Shown in pieces: positions 7,304 to 15,699 of a stretch of DNA of 64,000 bases; within the stretch, counting starts at the first letter, position 1; each line of letters opens with the position of its first letter. This DNA comes from Pseudomonas sp. GM74. Lineage in GTDB: Bacteria > Pseudomonadota > Gammaproteobacteria > Pseudomonadales > Pseudomonadaceae. The notes under the pieces are model-generated. The model ran no database searches. It had not been told where the DNA came from and worked only from the letters and a program-made list of their open reading frames with translations. A program made the translations under genes and the position numbers. The stretch is from NCBI RefSeq assembly GCF_000282455.1, contig NZ_AKJG01000161.1, positions 1-64,000 on the forward strand, in the 5' to 3' direction.

Positions 7304-9163
7304 ATGAAACTCTCCCCCCTCGCCCTGACGCTGGCTCTGCTGCCGGCTGGCCAGCTGCTTGCCGACACCTTCGAACGCGACCAGGCATTGAAGCTGCCCG
7401 ACGTATTGATCAGCGCCAACCGCCAGGTCGAAGCGCGCAACGACAGCAGCGCCGCCAACACGGTGTTCACCCGCGAGGACATCGATCGCCTGCAACCCGA
7501 CAGCGTTACCGATCTGCTACGTCGGGTGCCGGGTGTGCAGGTTTCGCAAACGGGTGGGCGCGGCAGCCTTCCGGGTGTATACATCCGCGGCACCCAGTCG
7601 GCCCAGAGCCTGGTGTTGGTGGACGGCCAGCGCATCGGCAGCTCGACCTCCGGCGACAGCAACCTGCAACACATCAATATCGAGCAAGTCGAGCGCGTGG
7701 AAGTGCTGCGCGGCTCCCGCTCGGTGATTTATGGCAGCGATGCGATTGGCGGGGTGATCCAGATCTTCACTCGCCGTGGTAGCGAACAAGGCCTGCAACC
7801 GCGTTTGCACACGGGTTTTGGCAGCAACCAGACCTGGGAGCACAGCCTTGGCCTGTCCGGTGGGGATGAGCGAACCCGCTTCAACCTCGGCGCCAGCCTC
7901 GACGACAGCGCCGGGATCAATCGCACCCACCAGTCACACCCCAGCGACGGCGACCATGACGAGTATCGCAACCAGTCGTTCAGCCTGAGCTTGAGCCATG
8001 CCCTGGGCGATGACGTCGAGATCGGCGCCAACGTGCTGGATAACCGTGGCAAGAGCGAGTTCGACAGCCCGTTCGCGTCGGTCCAGCAACAGCCCTACAG
8101 CAACTTCGATGTCAGTAGCGTCAGCAGCTATGTCGATGCACGGGTCAACGACCTGTGGAAAACCCGCATTGATTTCGGCCACAGCGAAAACCGCGAGGAG
8201 CCCCTCGACAAGCTCAGCGATGAACGCACGGTGTTCAACACGTATCGCGACTCGGTGACCTGGCAAAACGACCTGACGCTAAACGAGCGCAATAGCCTGC
8301 TGCTGGGCGGCGACTGGTATGAAGACCGGATCAACAGCAGCACGGCGTATGACGAAGACAGCCGCTGGAACCGCGCCGCGTTTATCCAGCATCGTTTTCA
8401 GGCGGACAGTTTCTCCACGGAGTTGGGCCTGCGTCACGACGATAACCAGCAGTTCGGTAGCCAGAATACCTGGAGCGGCACCTTCACCCTGCCGCTGAAC
8501 CCGGACAACGAAATGCTGCTGACCTACAGCGAAGGCTTCCGCGCGCCGACGTTCAACGATCTGTATTACCCGGACTTCAGCAACCCGGACCTGAAGCCTG
8601 AAACCTCGAAAAGCTATGAACTGCAGTGGCGCAGCCAGTTGACCGAGAGCAGTCGTCTGGAGGCTTCGCTGTATCGCACCGACCTTGAAGACGCGATTAT
8701 CTTCGGCAGCAACTCGCGCCCCGAAAACGTTGCCTCGGCGCGGATCAACGGTTTTGAAGCGGCATTGAAGCAGGAGTTGTTCGGCTGGCAGAGCAACCTT
8801 GGCGTGGCGATCATCGACCCGCGGGATCGCGACACTGGCCATACCCTGGCCCGTCGTGCGCGGCGCACCTTGAGCCTGGACCTGGATCGGCAATTCGATC
8901 GCCTGGGCCTCGGCGCCAGTTGGCAAGCGGTCAGCAGCAGCTATGACGACCTGAACAATCAACAGCCGCTTGGCGGCTATGCCTTGTTGGGACTGCGCAG
9001 CAGCTGGGAGCTCAATCGTGAAATCAGGCTGCAACTGAAGGTCGATAACCTGCTGGACAAGGGTTACAGCCGGGCGTTGTACAGCTACCAAGGTAGCCAG
9101 TATGGGTATCGCGAGGAAGGTCGGGCGTGGATGTTCGGGGTGACCTGGACGCCGGAGATCTGA
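7304..9163 (+). CDS. TonB-dependent outer-membrane receptor, BtuB-like (vitamin B12)
   Basis: The 619-residue protein starts at the ATG that gives a signal peptide ending LLADTFERD. A TonB-box-like segment LPDVLISANR is at 31-40. A plug domain follows (about 45-160; RRVPGVQVSQ, RGSRSVIYGSDAIGGVI), then a 22-strand beta-barrel. The short length and plug sequence fit BtuB, the cobalamin receptor. The convergent neighbour is a BtuF-like cobalamin-binding protein, which supports this. No cobalamin riboswitch can be recognised in the 140 bp upstream, which hold a REP doublet instead. The C-terminus ends in isoleucine rather than the usual aromatic residue. A siderophore or other cobamide substrate remains possible. 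Confidence 0.85.
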   Translation: MKLSPLALTLALLPAGQLLADTFERDQALKLPDVLISANRQVEARNDSSAANTVFTREDIDRLQPDSVTDLLRRVPGVQVSQTGGRGSLPGVYIRGTQSAQSLVLVDGQRIGSSTSGDSNLQHINIEQVERVEVLRGSRSVIYGSDAIGGVIQIFTRRGSEQGLQPRLHTGFGSNQTWEHSLGLSGGDERTRFNLGASLDDSAGINRTHQSHPSDGDHDEYRNQSFSLSLSHALGDDVEIGANVLDNRGKSEFDSPFASVQQQPYSNFDVSSVSSYVDARVNDLWKTRIDFGHSENREEPLDKLSDERTVFNTYRDSVTWQNDLTLNERNSLLLGGDWYEDRINSSTAYDEDSRWNRAAFIQHRFQADSFSTELGLRHDDNQQFGSQNTWSGTFTLPLNPDNEMLLTYSEGFRAPTFNDLYYPDFSNPDLKPETSKSYELQWRSQLTESSRLEASLYRTDLEDAIIFGSNSRPENVASARINGFEAALKQELFGWQSNLGVAIIDPRDRDTGHTLARRARRTLSLDLDRQFDRLGLGASWQAVSSSYDDLNNQQPLGGYALLGLRSSWELNREIRLQLKVDNLLDKGYSRALYSYQGSQYGYREEGRAWMFGVTWTPEI

Positions 9164-9193
9164 GCCGGACCTTGTACTGTCTGGGCCGACCTC

Positions 9194-9256
9194 TTCGCGG
9201 GCAAGCCCGCTCCCACAGGTTTAGCGCGATCCTGTGGGAGCGGGCTTGCTCGCGAA
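9194..9256. repeat. REP doublet at the convergent btuB/btuF junction
   Basis: Arms at 9194-9219 and 9231-9256 are inverted copies (TTCGCGGGCAAGCCCGCTCC and its partner with one T/C change), separated by only 11 bp. It fills the 108-bp gap between two convergent genes. No separate U-tract terminator is seen there, so it may limit read-through from both sides. Confidence 0.85.
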
Positions 9257-9271
9257 ACAGTCAACTCGGTC

Positions 9272-10072
9272 TCAGCGGTCGGGCGCAATCAAATGACAAA
9301 GCTTTGCAGTCGCCTCGATCATCTGCCCACTCGGCCGTTCCAACCCCTTATCCGTGACCAGGCGCAACTGTCCCTGTGCCACGGCCGCCACCTGCGGCCA
9401 GGCTTTCCACGCATCAAGTTGCGCCTGATCGCTGACCAGAATCACCTCGGGATTACGCTGCAACACGGCTTCCACACTGACTTGCGGTGCAGGCAGTGTC
9501 AGGTCGGCAAACACGTTGTGCGCGCCGCAGACCTCCAGCGCATCACTGATGATCTGCTCGCCACCCACCGTGTACAGCGGTCGATCCCACACCTGATAGA
9601 ACACCCGTAGTGGCTGATCCCGCCGATAGCGTTGGCGCAATTCATCCAGCCGCTGGCGTAAATCAGTGGCCAACGAAATTCCGCGTTCAGGCCGACCGAG
9701 CTGAGCGGCAATGGTCTCGATCTGTGCGGCGAGCTGGTCCAGGCTGTGGGGTTCGGCGACGAAAGTGGGAATATTCAGGCGCTTGAGCTGGTCACGCTGG
9801 GCCGGTCCGACGCTACCGGGCCATAGCAGCAACAGATCGGGTTTCAGGCTGAGCAAGCGCTCCATGTCCAGCTGGCCATAGCGGCCAACGGAGGGCAGGC
9901 CCTTGAGTTCGGCAGGTCGCTCACCGGCGTCCAGCACACCGACCAGGAGGTCGGCGGAGCCCAGTTCAACGACGATTTCAGAGAGCGACGGTGCCAGGCT
10001 GACAACCCGCTCGACCGCGAATGCCGAGGCGCTGGCGGCCAGCAGCAACACCGCCAGCCAGCGCGCGCGCAT
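9272..10072 (-). CDS. Cobalamin-type periplasmic substrate-binding protein (BtuF-like)
   Basis: The 266-residue protein has a signal peptide (MRARWLAVLLLAASASAFA) and then the class III binding-protein fold with RVVSLAPSLSEIVVELG and RNPEVILVS. In BtuF the mature protein binds vitamin B12 in the periplasm for the BtuCD importer. The ATG at 10072 is preferred; it overlaps the stop of the upstream membrane protein as TGATG. BtuC and BtuD are not here, so they are encoded elsewhere or the protein partners another permease. The convergent BtuB-like receptor supports a cobalamin role. Confidence 0.85.
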   Translation of the reverse strand: MRARWLAVLLLAASASAFAVERVVSLAPSLSEIVVELGSADLLVGVLDAGERPAELKGLPSVGRYGQLDMERLLSLKPDLLLLWPGSVGPAQRDQLKRLNIPTFVAEPHSLDQLAAQIETIAAQLGRPERGISLATDLRQRLDELRQRYRRDQPLRVFYQVWDRPLYTVGGEQIISDALEVCGAHNVFADLTLPAPQVSVEAVLQRNPEVILVSDQAQLDAWKAWPQVAAVAQGQLRLVTDKGLERPSGQMIEATAKLCHLIAPDR

Positions 10073-10491
10073 CAACCGAGTTGACGCGGAATACGGTAGA
10101 GGTAGAACAGCACCGCGGTCGACAGTGCCAGCAGCAACAGCGGCACGGCTTCGAGACCGACGAACACCGCCAGGGCACCGATCCAGGCCGGCAGTCCGGC
10201 GGCCAGGAATGCCGTGCGCCGCTTGGCCGCCAGACTGATCCAGGCGGCAGGTTCTTCAGGGGTATCGAGGGCTTTCTGGGTGGCGATCAGCGCGTGTTTG
10301 TAGGCGCCGAAAAACTTCAGGCTGACAAACATCGAGGCGACTCCGGCGATGAACAACGGCATCGCCAGCACCGGCAGAATGGCTTCGCTCTGGCCGAACA
10401 GCGCGTTGATCACAAACAGCGGCAACAGGGCCAGTGCCAGGTATTGCCACCAGTTGACCGACAGTCGCCGCCGCACCTGACCGCGGGTCAC
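10072..10491 (-). CDS. Small four-helix inner-membrane protein of unknown function
   Basis: The 139-residue protein has four hydrophobic segments: about 14-32 (WWQYLALALLPLFVINALF), 40-60, 92-110 and 114-133. A cytoplasmic loop, ATQKALDTPEEPAAW, lies between segments two and three. No catalytic motif is visible; it is sometimes auto-named MFS transporter, but it is far too short for that. It is translationally coupled on both sides: its start overlaps the ribA stop by 4 bp and its stop overlaps the btuF start. The ribA-membrane protein-btuF order may point to a cofactor-related job, but that is only context. Confidence 0.7.
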   Translation of the reverse strand: MTRGQVRRRLSVNWWQYLALALLPLFVINALFGQSEAILPVLAMPLFIAGVASMFVSLKFFGAYKHALIATQKALDTPEEPAAWISLAAKRRTAFLAAGLPAWIGALAVFVGLEAVPLLLLALSTAVLFYLYRIPRQLG

Positions 10492-11105
10492 GCCCGGTCT
10501 ACCTCGCCCTGATGCTCATTGCCCATCATGTGGTCTAGCTTGCTGGCCTTGGTCGCCAGGTAGAGTCGGTTATGCGGGTTGTGGCCGGTGTGCAGCGGCA
10601 CGCGCTCGGCGACCACGATACCCATGTCGGTCAAAGCCTTGACCTTGCGCGGGTTGTTGGTCATCAGGCGCAGGGACTTCACGCCCAGGTGCTCCAGCAT
10701 CGGCAGGCACATGGCGTAGTCACGCTGGTCGGCGGCAAAGCCCAGGCGCTCGTTGGCTTCGACGGTATCGGCGCCACCGTCCTGCAGCTCATAGGCGCGG
10801 ATCTTGTTCAGCAGGCCAATGCCCCGGCCTTCCTGGCGCAGGTAGAGCAAGACGCCACGACCTTCACGGGCGATGGCCTGCAAGGCGGCCTCCAGTTGCG
10901 AGCCGCAGTCGCAACGCTGGCTGAACAGGGCATCGCCCGTCAGGCATTCGGAGTGCAACCGGCCGAGTACCGGGGCACCGTCGTCGAATTCACCCAGGCT
11001 CAGCACAACGTGCTCGCGGCCGGTGGCTTCATCGAGAAAGCCATGCATGGTGAATTGCGCAAAAGGCGTTGGCAGCTTGGAAGCGGCGACAAAAACGACA
11101 GGCAC
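10488..11105 (-). CDS. ribA: GTP cyclohydrolase II
   Basis: The 205-residue enzyme opens GTP to 2,5-diamino-6-ribosylamino-4(3H)-pyrimidinone 5'-phosphate, the first step to riboflavin. The zinc ligands are all present at C54, C65 and C67 (SECLTGDALFSQRCDCGSQ), and RQEGRGIGL contains the catalytic arginine region. Translation starts at GTG (11105-11103) with AGGAG 7 nt upstream. This is the functional copy of the activity; the homologous domain of the nearby RibBA has lost the zinc ligands. It leads a three-gene run with the membrane protein and btuF and is separated by about 220 bp from pgpA. Confidence 0.95.
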   Translation of the reverse strand: MPVVFVAASKLPTPFAQFTMHGFLDEATGREHVVLSLGEFDDGAPVLGRLHSECLTGDALFSQRCDCGSQLEAALQAIAREGRGVLLYLRQEGRGIGLLNKIRAYELQDGGADTVEANERLGFAADQRDYAMCLPMLEHLGVKSLRLMTNNPRKVKALTDMGIVVAERVPLHTGHNPHNRLYLATKASKLDHMMGNEHQGEVDRA

Positions 11106-11329
11106 CGGTGTGCTCCTGATCTAAAAGTCTGAAGATTCGCAGAGCCGGCATTGTAACAGCAGGTTCCGGAGGACGCTTAGGCTGAATTATCGGCGATAAC
11201 CATCAAAATGTTTGATATACGCCGCCACAATCAATGTGGGAGCAACTGTCTTCACCTTGCCACTCGTCACCGCCACCCGTGCCTCCCCCCGATTAACCGT
11301 TCTCCTGATTAACGCCTGGCCCCCCTCGA

Positions 11330-11833
11330 TCAGGCGAAAAACCACACCAGCCCCTGCATCGCCAACCAGGCGAACACCCCGGCCAGGACATCATCGAGCA
11401 TGATGCCGACGCCGCCATGTACGTGCCGGTCAATCCAGCGAATCGGCCATGGCTTGAGAATGTCGAAGAAGCGGAACATCAGGAAACCCGCCAGCAACCA
11501 CTGCCAGCCTTCCGGCACCAGCCACAGGGTGATCCACATCCCGACCATTTCGTCCCAGACGATGCCTTCATGGTCGTGTACCCGCAAATCGTCGGCCACT
11601 TTGCCGCACAGCCAGAAACCGAACAGCATGGTGATGCCCAGCATCAGCCAGTAACCCCAGTCGGGCAGCATTTGCCACAACGGAATAAAGGGCAGCGCAA
11701 CCAACGACCCCCAAGTGCCGGGCGCCTTTGGCAAGGTGCCCGAGCCGAAGCCGAACGCCAGGAAATGCCATGGATTACGCCAGACCGACGGCGGTACGAA
11801 CTCCGCCGGGACCTGTTTGGGATGATCTGTCAC
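11330..11833 (-). CDS. pgpA: Phosphatidylglycerophosphatase A
   Basis: The 167-residue inner-membrane enzyme dephosphorylates phosphatidylglycerol phosphate to phosphatidylglycerol. Family motifs are FGSGTLPKAPGTWGSL near residue 30 and the acidic HDHEGIVWDEMVGMW in the middle, with several hydrophobic spans. The start is GTG at 11833, which overlaps the thiL stop as GTGA. The frame extends further upstream, but only as a shadow of thiL. It ends the nrdR-rib-nusB-thiL operon, the order found in many gamma-proteobacteria. Confidence 0.93.
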   Translation of the reverse strand: MTDHPKQVPAEFVPPSVWRNPWHFLAFGFGSGTLPKAPGTWGSLVALPFIPLWQMLPDWGYWLMLGITMLFGFWLCGKVADDLRVHDHEGIVWDEMVGMWITLWLVPEGWQWLLAGFLMFRFFDILKPWPIRWIDRHVHGGVGIMLDDVLAGVFAWLAMQGLVWFFA

Positions 11834-12795
11834 GGTGACTCCCGAAAATGTTGATAACCCCGGGTTTGCGGGGTGATGTCTTTGCCATCGGCGTCCAGCA
11901 GCCTCACGCCCTGCCCCGTCACCACCTGCCCGATTACATGGATCGGCCAGCCAGCGCCCAGCAATAGCGGCAACTCGACGGACGGTAAAGTGAAAACCAG
12001 GACGTAATCGTCGCCGCCGCTCAGGGCCGCAACCTGTGCGTCCGATTGACCGAGAAAGTCGACCAGGCTCTGCGACAGCGGTAAACGATCCCGCTCGACT
12101 TCGATACCGACCTTCGAAGCCAGCGCGATATGCCCGCAATCAGCGAGCAAGCCGTCGGAGATATCCATTGCCGAAGTGGCCTTGCCCCGTAGCGCCTGAC
12201 CCAAACCGAGCTGCGGTTGCGGCGACCAGTAATGCGCCAGCAACGGCTCGGCAATGCTCGCTTGCGCTGTGCGCTGGCCGAGCACCAAGGGCAAGGCACC
12301 GGCGGCATTGCCCAGGTTGCCGCCGACACACAGCAGGTCGCCCGGTTGCGCACCGCTGCGGGTCAGCGCCAGACCGGCCGGTACGCGCCCGAACACGGTC
12401 ATGGTCAGGCTCAGCGGCCCGCGGGTCGTGTCGCCACCCACCAGCGCCACGCCGCAACTTTGCGCCATCTGGTTCAAACCGCGGGCATAGGCTTGCAGCC
12501 AATCGGCGGTCACCGTCGGCAAGGTCAGGGCAAGGGTAAAGGCAACCGGAGTGGCGCCCATGGCGGCCAGGTCGCTGACGGCTACGGCCAGCGAGCGCTG
12601 ACCGAGCAGAAACGGATCGCAGGGATCGGCGAAATGCACGCCGGCCACCAACGTATCGGTAGAAATCGCCAACTGCTCCCCGGGAGGAACAGCCAGCAAG
12701 GCGCAGTCATCGCCAATCCCGAGGGCAACGCCTTCGCCGCCCTGCGCACAAGGCGCAGCGGCGAAGAAGTTACGGATCAGTTCAAACTCACCCAT
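11830..12795 (-). CDS. thiL: Thiamine-monophosphate kinase
   Basis: The 321-residue enzyme phosphorylates TMP to thiamine pyrophosphate, the cofactor of Dxs encoded nearby. The N-terminal GEFELIRNFF and the acidic GIGDDCALL magnesium/ATP site are present, followed by STDTLVAGVHF and the SALTLP-like AIR-synthase fold elements; MDISDGLLADCGHI lies in the C-terminal half. Length is standard. Coupled to pgpA by a 4-bp overlap and 18 bp downstream of nusB. Confidence 0.95.
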   Translation of the reverse strand: MGEFELIRNFFAAAPCAQGGEGVALGIGDDCALLAVPPGEQLAISTDTLVAGVHFADPCDPFLLGQRSLAVAVSDLAAMGATPVAFTLALTLPTVTADWLQAYARGLNQMAQSCGVALVGGDTTRGPLSLTMTVFGRVPAGLALTRSGAQPGDLLCVGGNLGNAAGALPLVLGQRTAQASIAEPLLAHYWSPQPQLGLGQALRGKATSAMDISDGLLADCGHIALASKVGIEVERDRLPLSQSLVDFLGQSDAQVAALSGGDDYVLVFTLPSVELPLLLGAGWPIHVIGQVVTGQGVRLLDADGKDITPQTRGYQHFRESP

Positions 12796-12813
12796 AGCAG
12801 TTGCAAGCGCCGA

Positions 12814-13314
12814 TCAGCGCTTGAACGCCTTGACTTCAGCTTCACGCAGACGCGGGGCCAGCTTGTCGAGCACACCGTTGACGAACTTGTGGCCGTCGGT
12901 GGAACCGAAGACCTTGGCCAGTTCGATACCTTCGTTGATCACAACGCGGTACGGCACGTCGACGCGCTTGAGCAGTTCCCAGGTGGACAGGCGCAGAACC
13001 GCCAGTTCAACCGGGTCCAGCTCTTCGATGGTCAAATCCAGACATGGCGTGAGCGCGGTGTCGATTTCGGTCTTGAACTGCGGAACCCCGTGCAGGATCT
13101 CGCGGAAGTAGGCGCCGTCGACATCGGTGAAATCGTTATCGACCCGGAACTGCGCTTCGATCTCGTTCAGCGATTGCTTGGCCATGTGCCATTGGTACAG
13201 CGCCTGGGTCGCGAGCTGACGGGCTTCGCGACGCTTGACGCTTTTCGATGGCTTGCCGGCATCCGCAGGCTTTGGATCGCGCGGGTTGAAACGATCGCTT
13301 TCGTCGCTAATCAC
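12814..13314 (-). CDS. nusB: Transcription antitermination factor NusB
   Basis: The 166-residue all-helical RNA-binding protein forms a heterodimer with NusE (S10) on boxA RNA during rRNA antitermination. The RRxARxLAxQALYQW core reads KRREARQLATQALYQWHM, and VPYRVVINEGIELAKVFG follows. Its N-terminus (DESDRFNPRDPKPADAG) is a short polar extension. It starts with GTG at 13314, overlapping the ribH stop by 4 bp, so translation is coupled. Confidence 0.95.
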   Translation of the reverse strand: MISDESDRFNPRDPKPADAGKPSKSVKRREARQLATQALYQWHMAKQSLNEIEAQFRVDNDFTDVDGAYFREILHGVPQFKTEIDTALTPCLDLTIEELDPVELAVLRLSTWELLKRVDVPYRVVINEGIELAKVFGSTDGHKFVNGVLDKLAPRLREAEVKAFKR

Positions 13315-13787
13315 TTGGCCTCCAACTGCGCCAGCAGGCTGACCATTTCCAGAGCGGACAGGGCAGCTTCAGCACCTTTGTTGCCGGCCTTGGTGCCGGA
13401 ACGTTCGATGGCTTGCTCGATGGAATCAACGGTCAGGACGCCGAAGGCGACAGGAACGCCGAACTCCATGGACACCTGGGCCAGGCCCTTGGTGCATTCG
13501 CCAGCCACGTATTCGAAGTGCGGAGTGCCGCCACGAATGACCGCGCCCAGGGCGATGATTGCCGCGAATTCGCCTTTCTGGGCGACTTTCTGCGCAACCA
13601 GCGGAATTTCGAAGGCGCCAGGTGCGCGGATGATGGTGATGTCGCTTTCGCTCACGCCGTGGCGAACCAGGGCATCAACTGCACCGCTGACCAGGCTTTC
13701 AACGACGAAGCTGTTGAAACGGCCCACTACCAGAGCGTAGCGGCCTTTAGGGGCGATGAAGGTACCTTCGATGGTCTTCAGGGTCAT
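13311..13787 (-). CDS. ribH: 6,7-dimethyl-8-ribityllumazine synthase
   Basis: The 158-residue enzyme condenses 5-amino-6-ribitylaminouracil with 3,4-dihydroxy-2-butanone 4-phosphate. The motifs VGRFNSFVVESLVSGA near residue 22 and GAVIRGGTPHFEYVAGE near 82 hold the substrate phosphate and the catalytic histidine. Length is as in other lumazine synthases. It sits directly before nusB in the riboflavin operon and 91 bp after ribBA. Confidence 0.96.
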   Translation of the reverse strand: MTLKTIEGTFIAPKGRYALVVGRFNSFVVESLVSGAVDALVRHGVSESDITIIRAPGAFEIPLVAQKVAQKGEFAAIIALGAVIRGGTPHFEYVAGECTKGLAQVSMEFGVPVAFGVLTVDSIEQAIERSGTKAGNKGAEAALSALEMVSLLAQLEAK

Positions 13788-13878
13788 TCGATAGATCTCT
13801 TAAAGAGCCGGGACGCGTCTCGTACGCGCCCCTCGGTGATATTTGAACCGCGAATTCAAGGCCGGAAACAACCGGTCA

Positions 13879-14970
13879 TTATTCGGAGGGCACGTATTCT
13901 ACAACTTCCAGATCGAAACCGGATATCGCATTAAATTTCATTGGCGCCGACATCAGGCGCATTTTGCGCACGCCCAGGTCCCGCAGGATCTGCGAACCGG
14001 CACCGACAGTGCTGTAGGTGGTCGGTTTTTTCACCGCGGCGTGATCGGCGGTTTCGCGGATATGCGCCAGCAACACGTCGCCATCGAGCGGGTGACCGAG
14101 CAACAGCACCACGCCGCTGCCGGCCTCGGCAACCGTGGCCATGGCGGCCCGCAGGCTCCAGCGGCCCGGCTGCTTGACCATCAGCAGGTCACGCAGCGGG
14201 TCCATGTTGTGCACGCGAACCAGGGTCGGCTCTTCGGCACACACGTTGCCCAGGGTCAGCGCCATGTGCACGTCGCCTTCCACCGAATCACGATAGGTCA
14301 CCAGGTTGAATTGGCCCAGTTCGCTGTCCAGTGGCTGCTCGGCAATCCGCTGAACGGTACGTTCGTGGATCATCCGGTAGTGAATCAGGTCGGCGATGGT
14401 GCCGATCTTGATGTCGTGTTCGGCGGCAAAAGCTTCCAGCTCGGCGCGACGGGACATGGTGCCGTCGTCGTTCATCACTTCGCAGATCACGCCGCTCGGC
14501 TCGAAACCGGCCATGCGCGCCAGGTCGCACGCCGCTTCGGTGTGGCCGGCACGGGCCAGGGTGCCGCCGGCCTGGGCCATCAGCGGGAAGATGTGGCCCG
14601 GGCTGACGATGTCTTCAGCCTTGGCATCACGGGCGGCGGCGGCCTGCACGGTGCGCGCGCGGTCGGCGGCGGAGATGCCGGTGGTCACGCCGGTGGCCGC
14701 TTCGATCGATACGGTGAACTTGGTGCCAAAACCGGAACCATTGCGCGGCGCCATCAACGGCAGCTTGAGCAGTTCGCAGCGCTCGCGGCTCATCGGCATG
14801 CAGATCAGGCCACGGGCGTGCTTGGCCATGAAGTTGATGTGCTCAGGCTTGCAGCACTCGGCGGCCATGATCAGGTCGCCTTCGTTCTCGCGGTCTTCGT
14901 CATCCATGAGGATGACCATCTTGCCTTGGCGGATGTCTTCAACCAGTTCTTCGATGCTATTGAGCGCCAC
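13879..14970 (-). CDS. ribBA: 3,4-dihydroxy-2-butanone 4-phosphate synthase with degenerate GTP cyclohydrolase II domain
   Basis: The 363-residue protein has an N-terminal DHBP synthase domain with the acidic loop DDEDRENEGD at 23-32 and the GHIFPL and HTEAACDLARMAG motifs. It makes the four-carbon unit for RibH from ribulose 5-phosphate. The C-terminal region (from about 205) is homologous to GTP cyclohydrolase II. Where RibA has its zinc cysteines, this protein reads DPLRDLLMVKQPGRWSLRAA, with no cysteines. That half should therefore be inactive, which explains the separate ribA. The 16-bp gap after ribE places it inside the operon. Confidence 0.93.
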   Translation of the reverse strand: MALNSIEELVEDIRQGKMVILMDDEDRENEGDLIMAAECCKPEHINFMAKHARGLICMPMSRERCELLKLPLMAPRNGSGFGTKFTVSIEAATGVTTGISAADRARTVQAAAARDAKAEDIVSPGHIFPLMAQAGGTLARAGHTEAACDLARMAGFEPSGVICEVMNDDGTMSRRAELEAFAAEHDIKIGTIADLIHYRMIHERTVQRIAEQPLDSELGQFNLVTYRDSVEGDVHMALTLGNVCAEEPTLVRVHNMDPLRDLLMVKQPGRWSLRAAMATVAEAGSGVVLLLGHPLDGDVLLAHIRETADHAAVKKPTTYSTVGAGSQILRDLGVRKMRLMSAPMKFNAISGFDLEVVEYVPSE

Positions 14971-14986
14971 AAGGCACCCCCTTGAG

Positions 14987-15652
14987 TCAGGATTTGAGGT
15001 AGCCGTTGGCGGCCAGAAAGCTTTCAGTGATGTTTCCGGATTTTGCAGGCTCTGCGGCCTTGTCGCCCAGCAGCAGGCGCTCCAGATAACGGGCCAGCAA
15101 GTCCACTTCCAGGTTCACCCGGCGACCCGGCTGATACGACGCCATGATGGTTTCGCTCAGGGTGTGGGGAATGATGGTCAGCAGGAACTCGGCGCCATCG
15201 ACTGCGTTCACGGTCAGGCTGGTGCCGTCGACGGTGATCGAGCCTTTATGGGCAATGTACTTGGCCAGGTCCTTCGGCGCGCGGATGCGGAATTCCACGG
15301 CCCGCGCGTTCTCGGTACGGGCAACCACTTCGCCCACGCCGTCGACGTGACCACTGACCAGATGCCCGCCGAGGCGAGTGGTCGGGGTCAGGGCTTTTTC
15401 CAGATTGACCGGGCTGCCGCTTTTCAGGTCGTTCATGGCGGTGCAGTCGAGGGTTTCGCGACTGACGTCCGCCGCAAAGCCGTTGCCCGGCAATTCAACG
15501 GCTGTCAGGCACACGCCATTGACCGCGATGCTGTCGCCCAGCTTGACGTCGCTCAGATCGAGCTTGCCGGTTTCGACGTGTACCCGCACATCACCGCCCT
15601 TTGGGGTCAATGCACGAATACTGCCGATGGATTCGATGATGCCGGTAAACAT
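14987..15652 (-). CDS. ribE: Riboflavin synthase alpha chain
   Basis: The 221-residue enzyme dismutates two 6,7-dimethyl-8-ribityllumazines into riboflavin and the RibH substrate. It begins with the invariant MFTGIIESIG and contains two lumazine-binding repeats (about 1-97 and 98-200; GDSIAVNGVCLTAV and KGSITVDGTSLTVN). In P. aeruginosa nomenclature the same gene is called ribC. It lies between ribD and ribBA, all in one direction. Confidence 0.96.
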   Translation of the reverse strand: MFTGIIESIGSIRALTPKGGDVRVHVETGKLDLSDVKLGDSIAVNGVCLTAVELPGNGFAADVSRETLDCTAMNDLKSGSPVNLEKALTPTTRLGGHLVSGHVDGVGEVVARTENARAVEFRIRAPKDLAKYIAHKGSITVDGTSLTVNAVDGAEFLLTIIPHTLSETIMASYQPGRRVNLEVDLLARYLERLLLGDKAAEPAKSGNITESFLAANGYLKS

Positions 15653-15699
15653 GAGGTTCTCCTCGAGAACAAAGCCAGCGCTATAGCGATGGCCGGAAA

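Noticed and set aside
11106..11329. Possible small RNA or small gene between ribA and pgpA
   Set aside because: The 224-bp gap has no hairpin with a U-run, no supported frame with a ribosome site and no REP; I see nothing firm in it.
13788..13878. Possible FMN riboswitch within the rib operon
   Set aside because: The gap is only 91 bp and has none of the conserved RFN element blocks.
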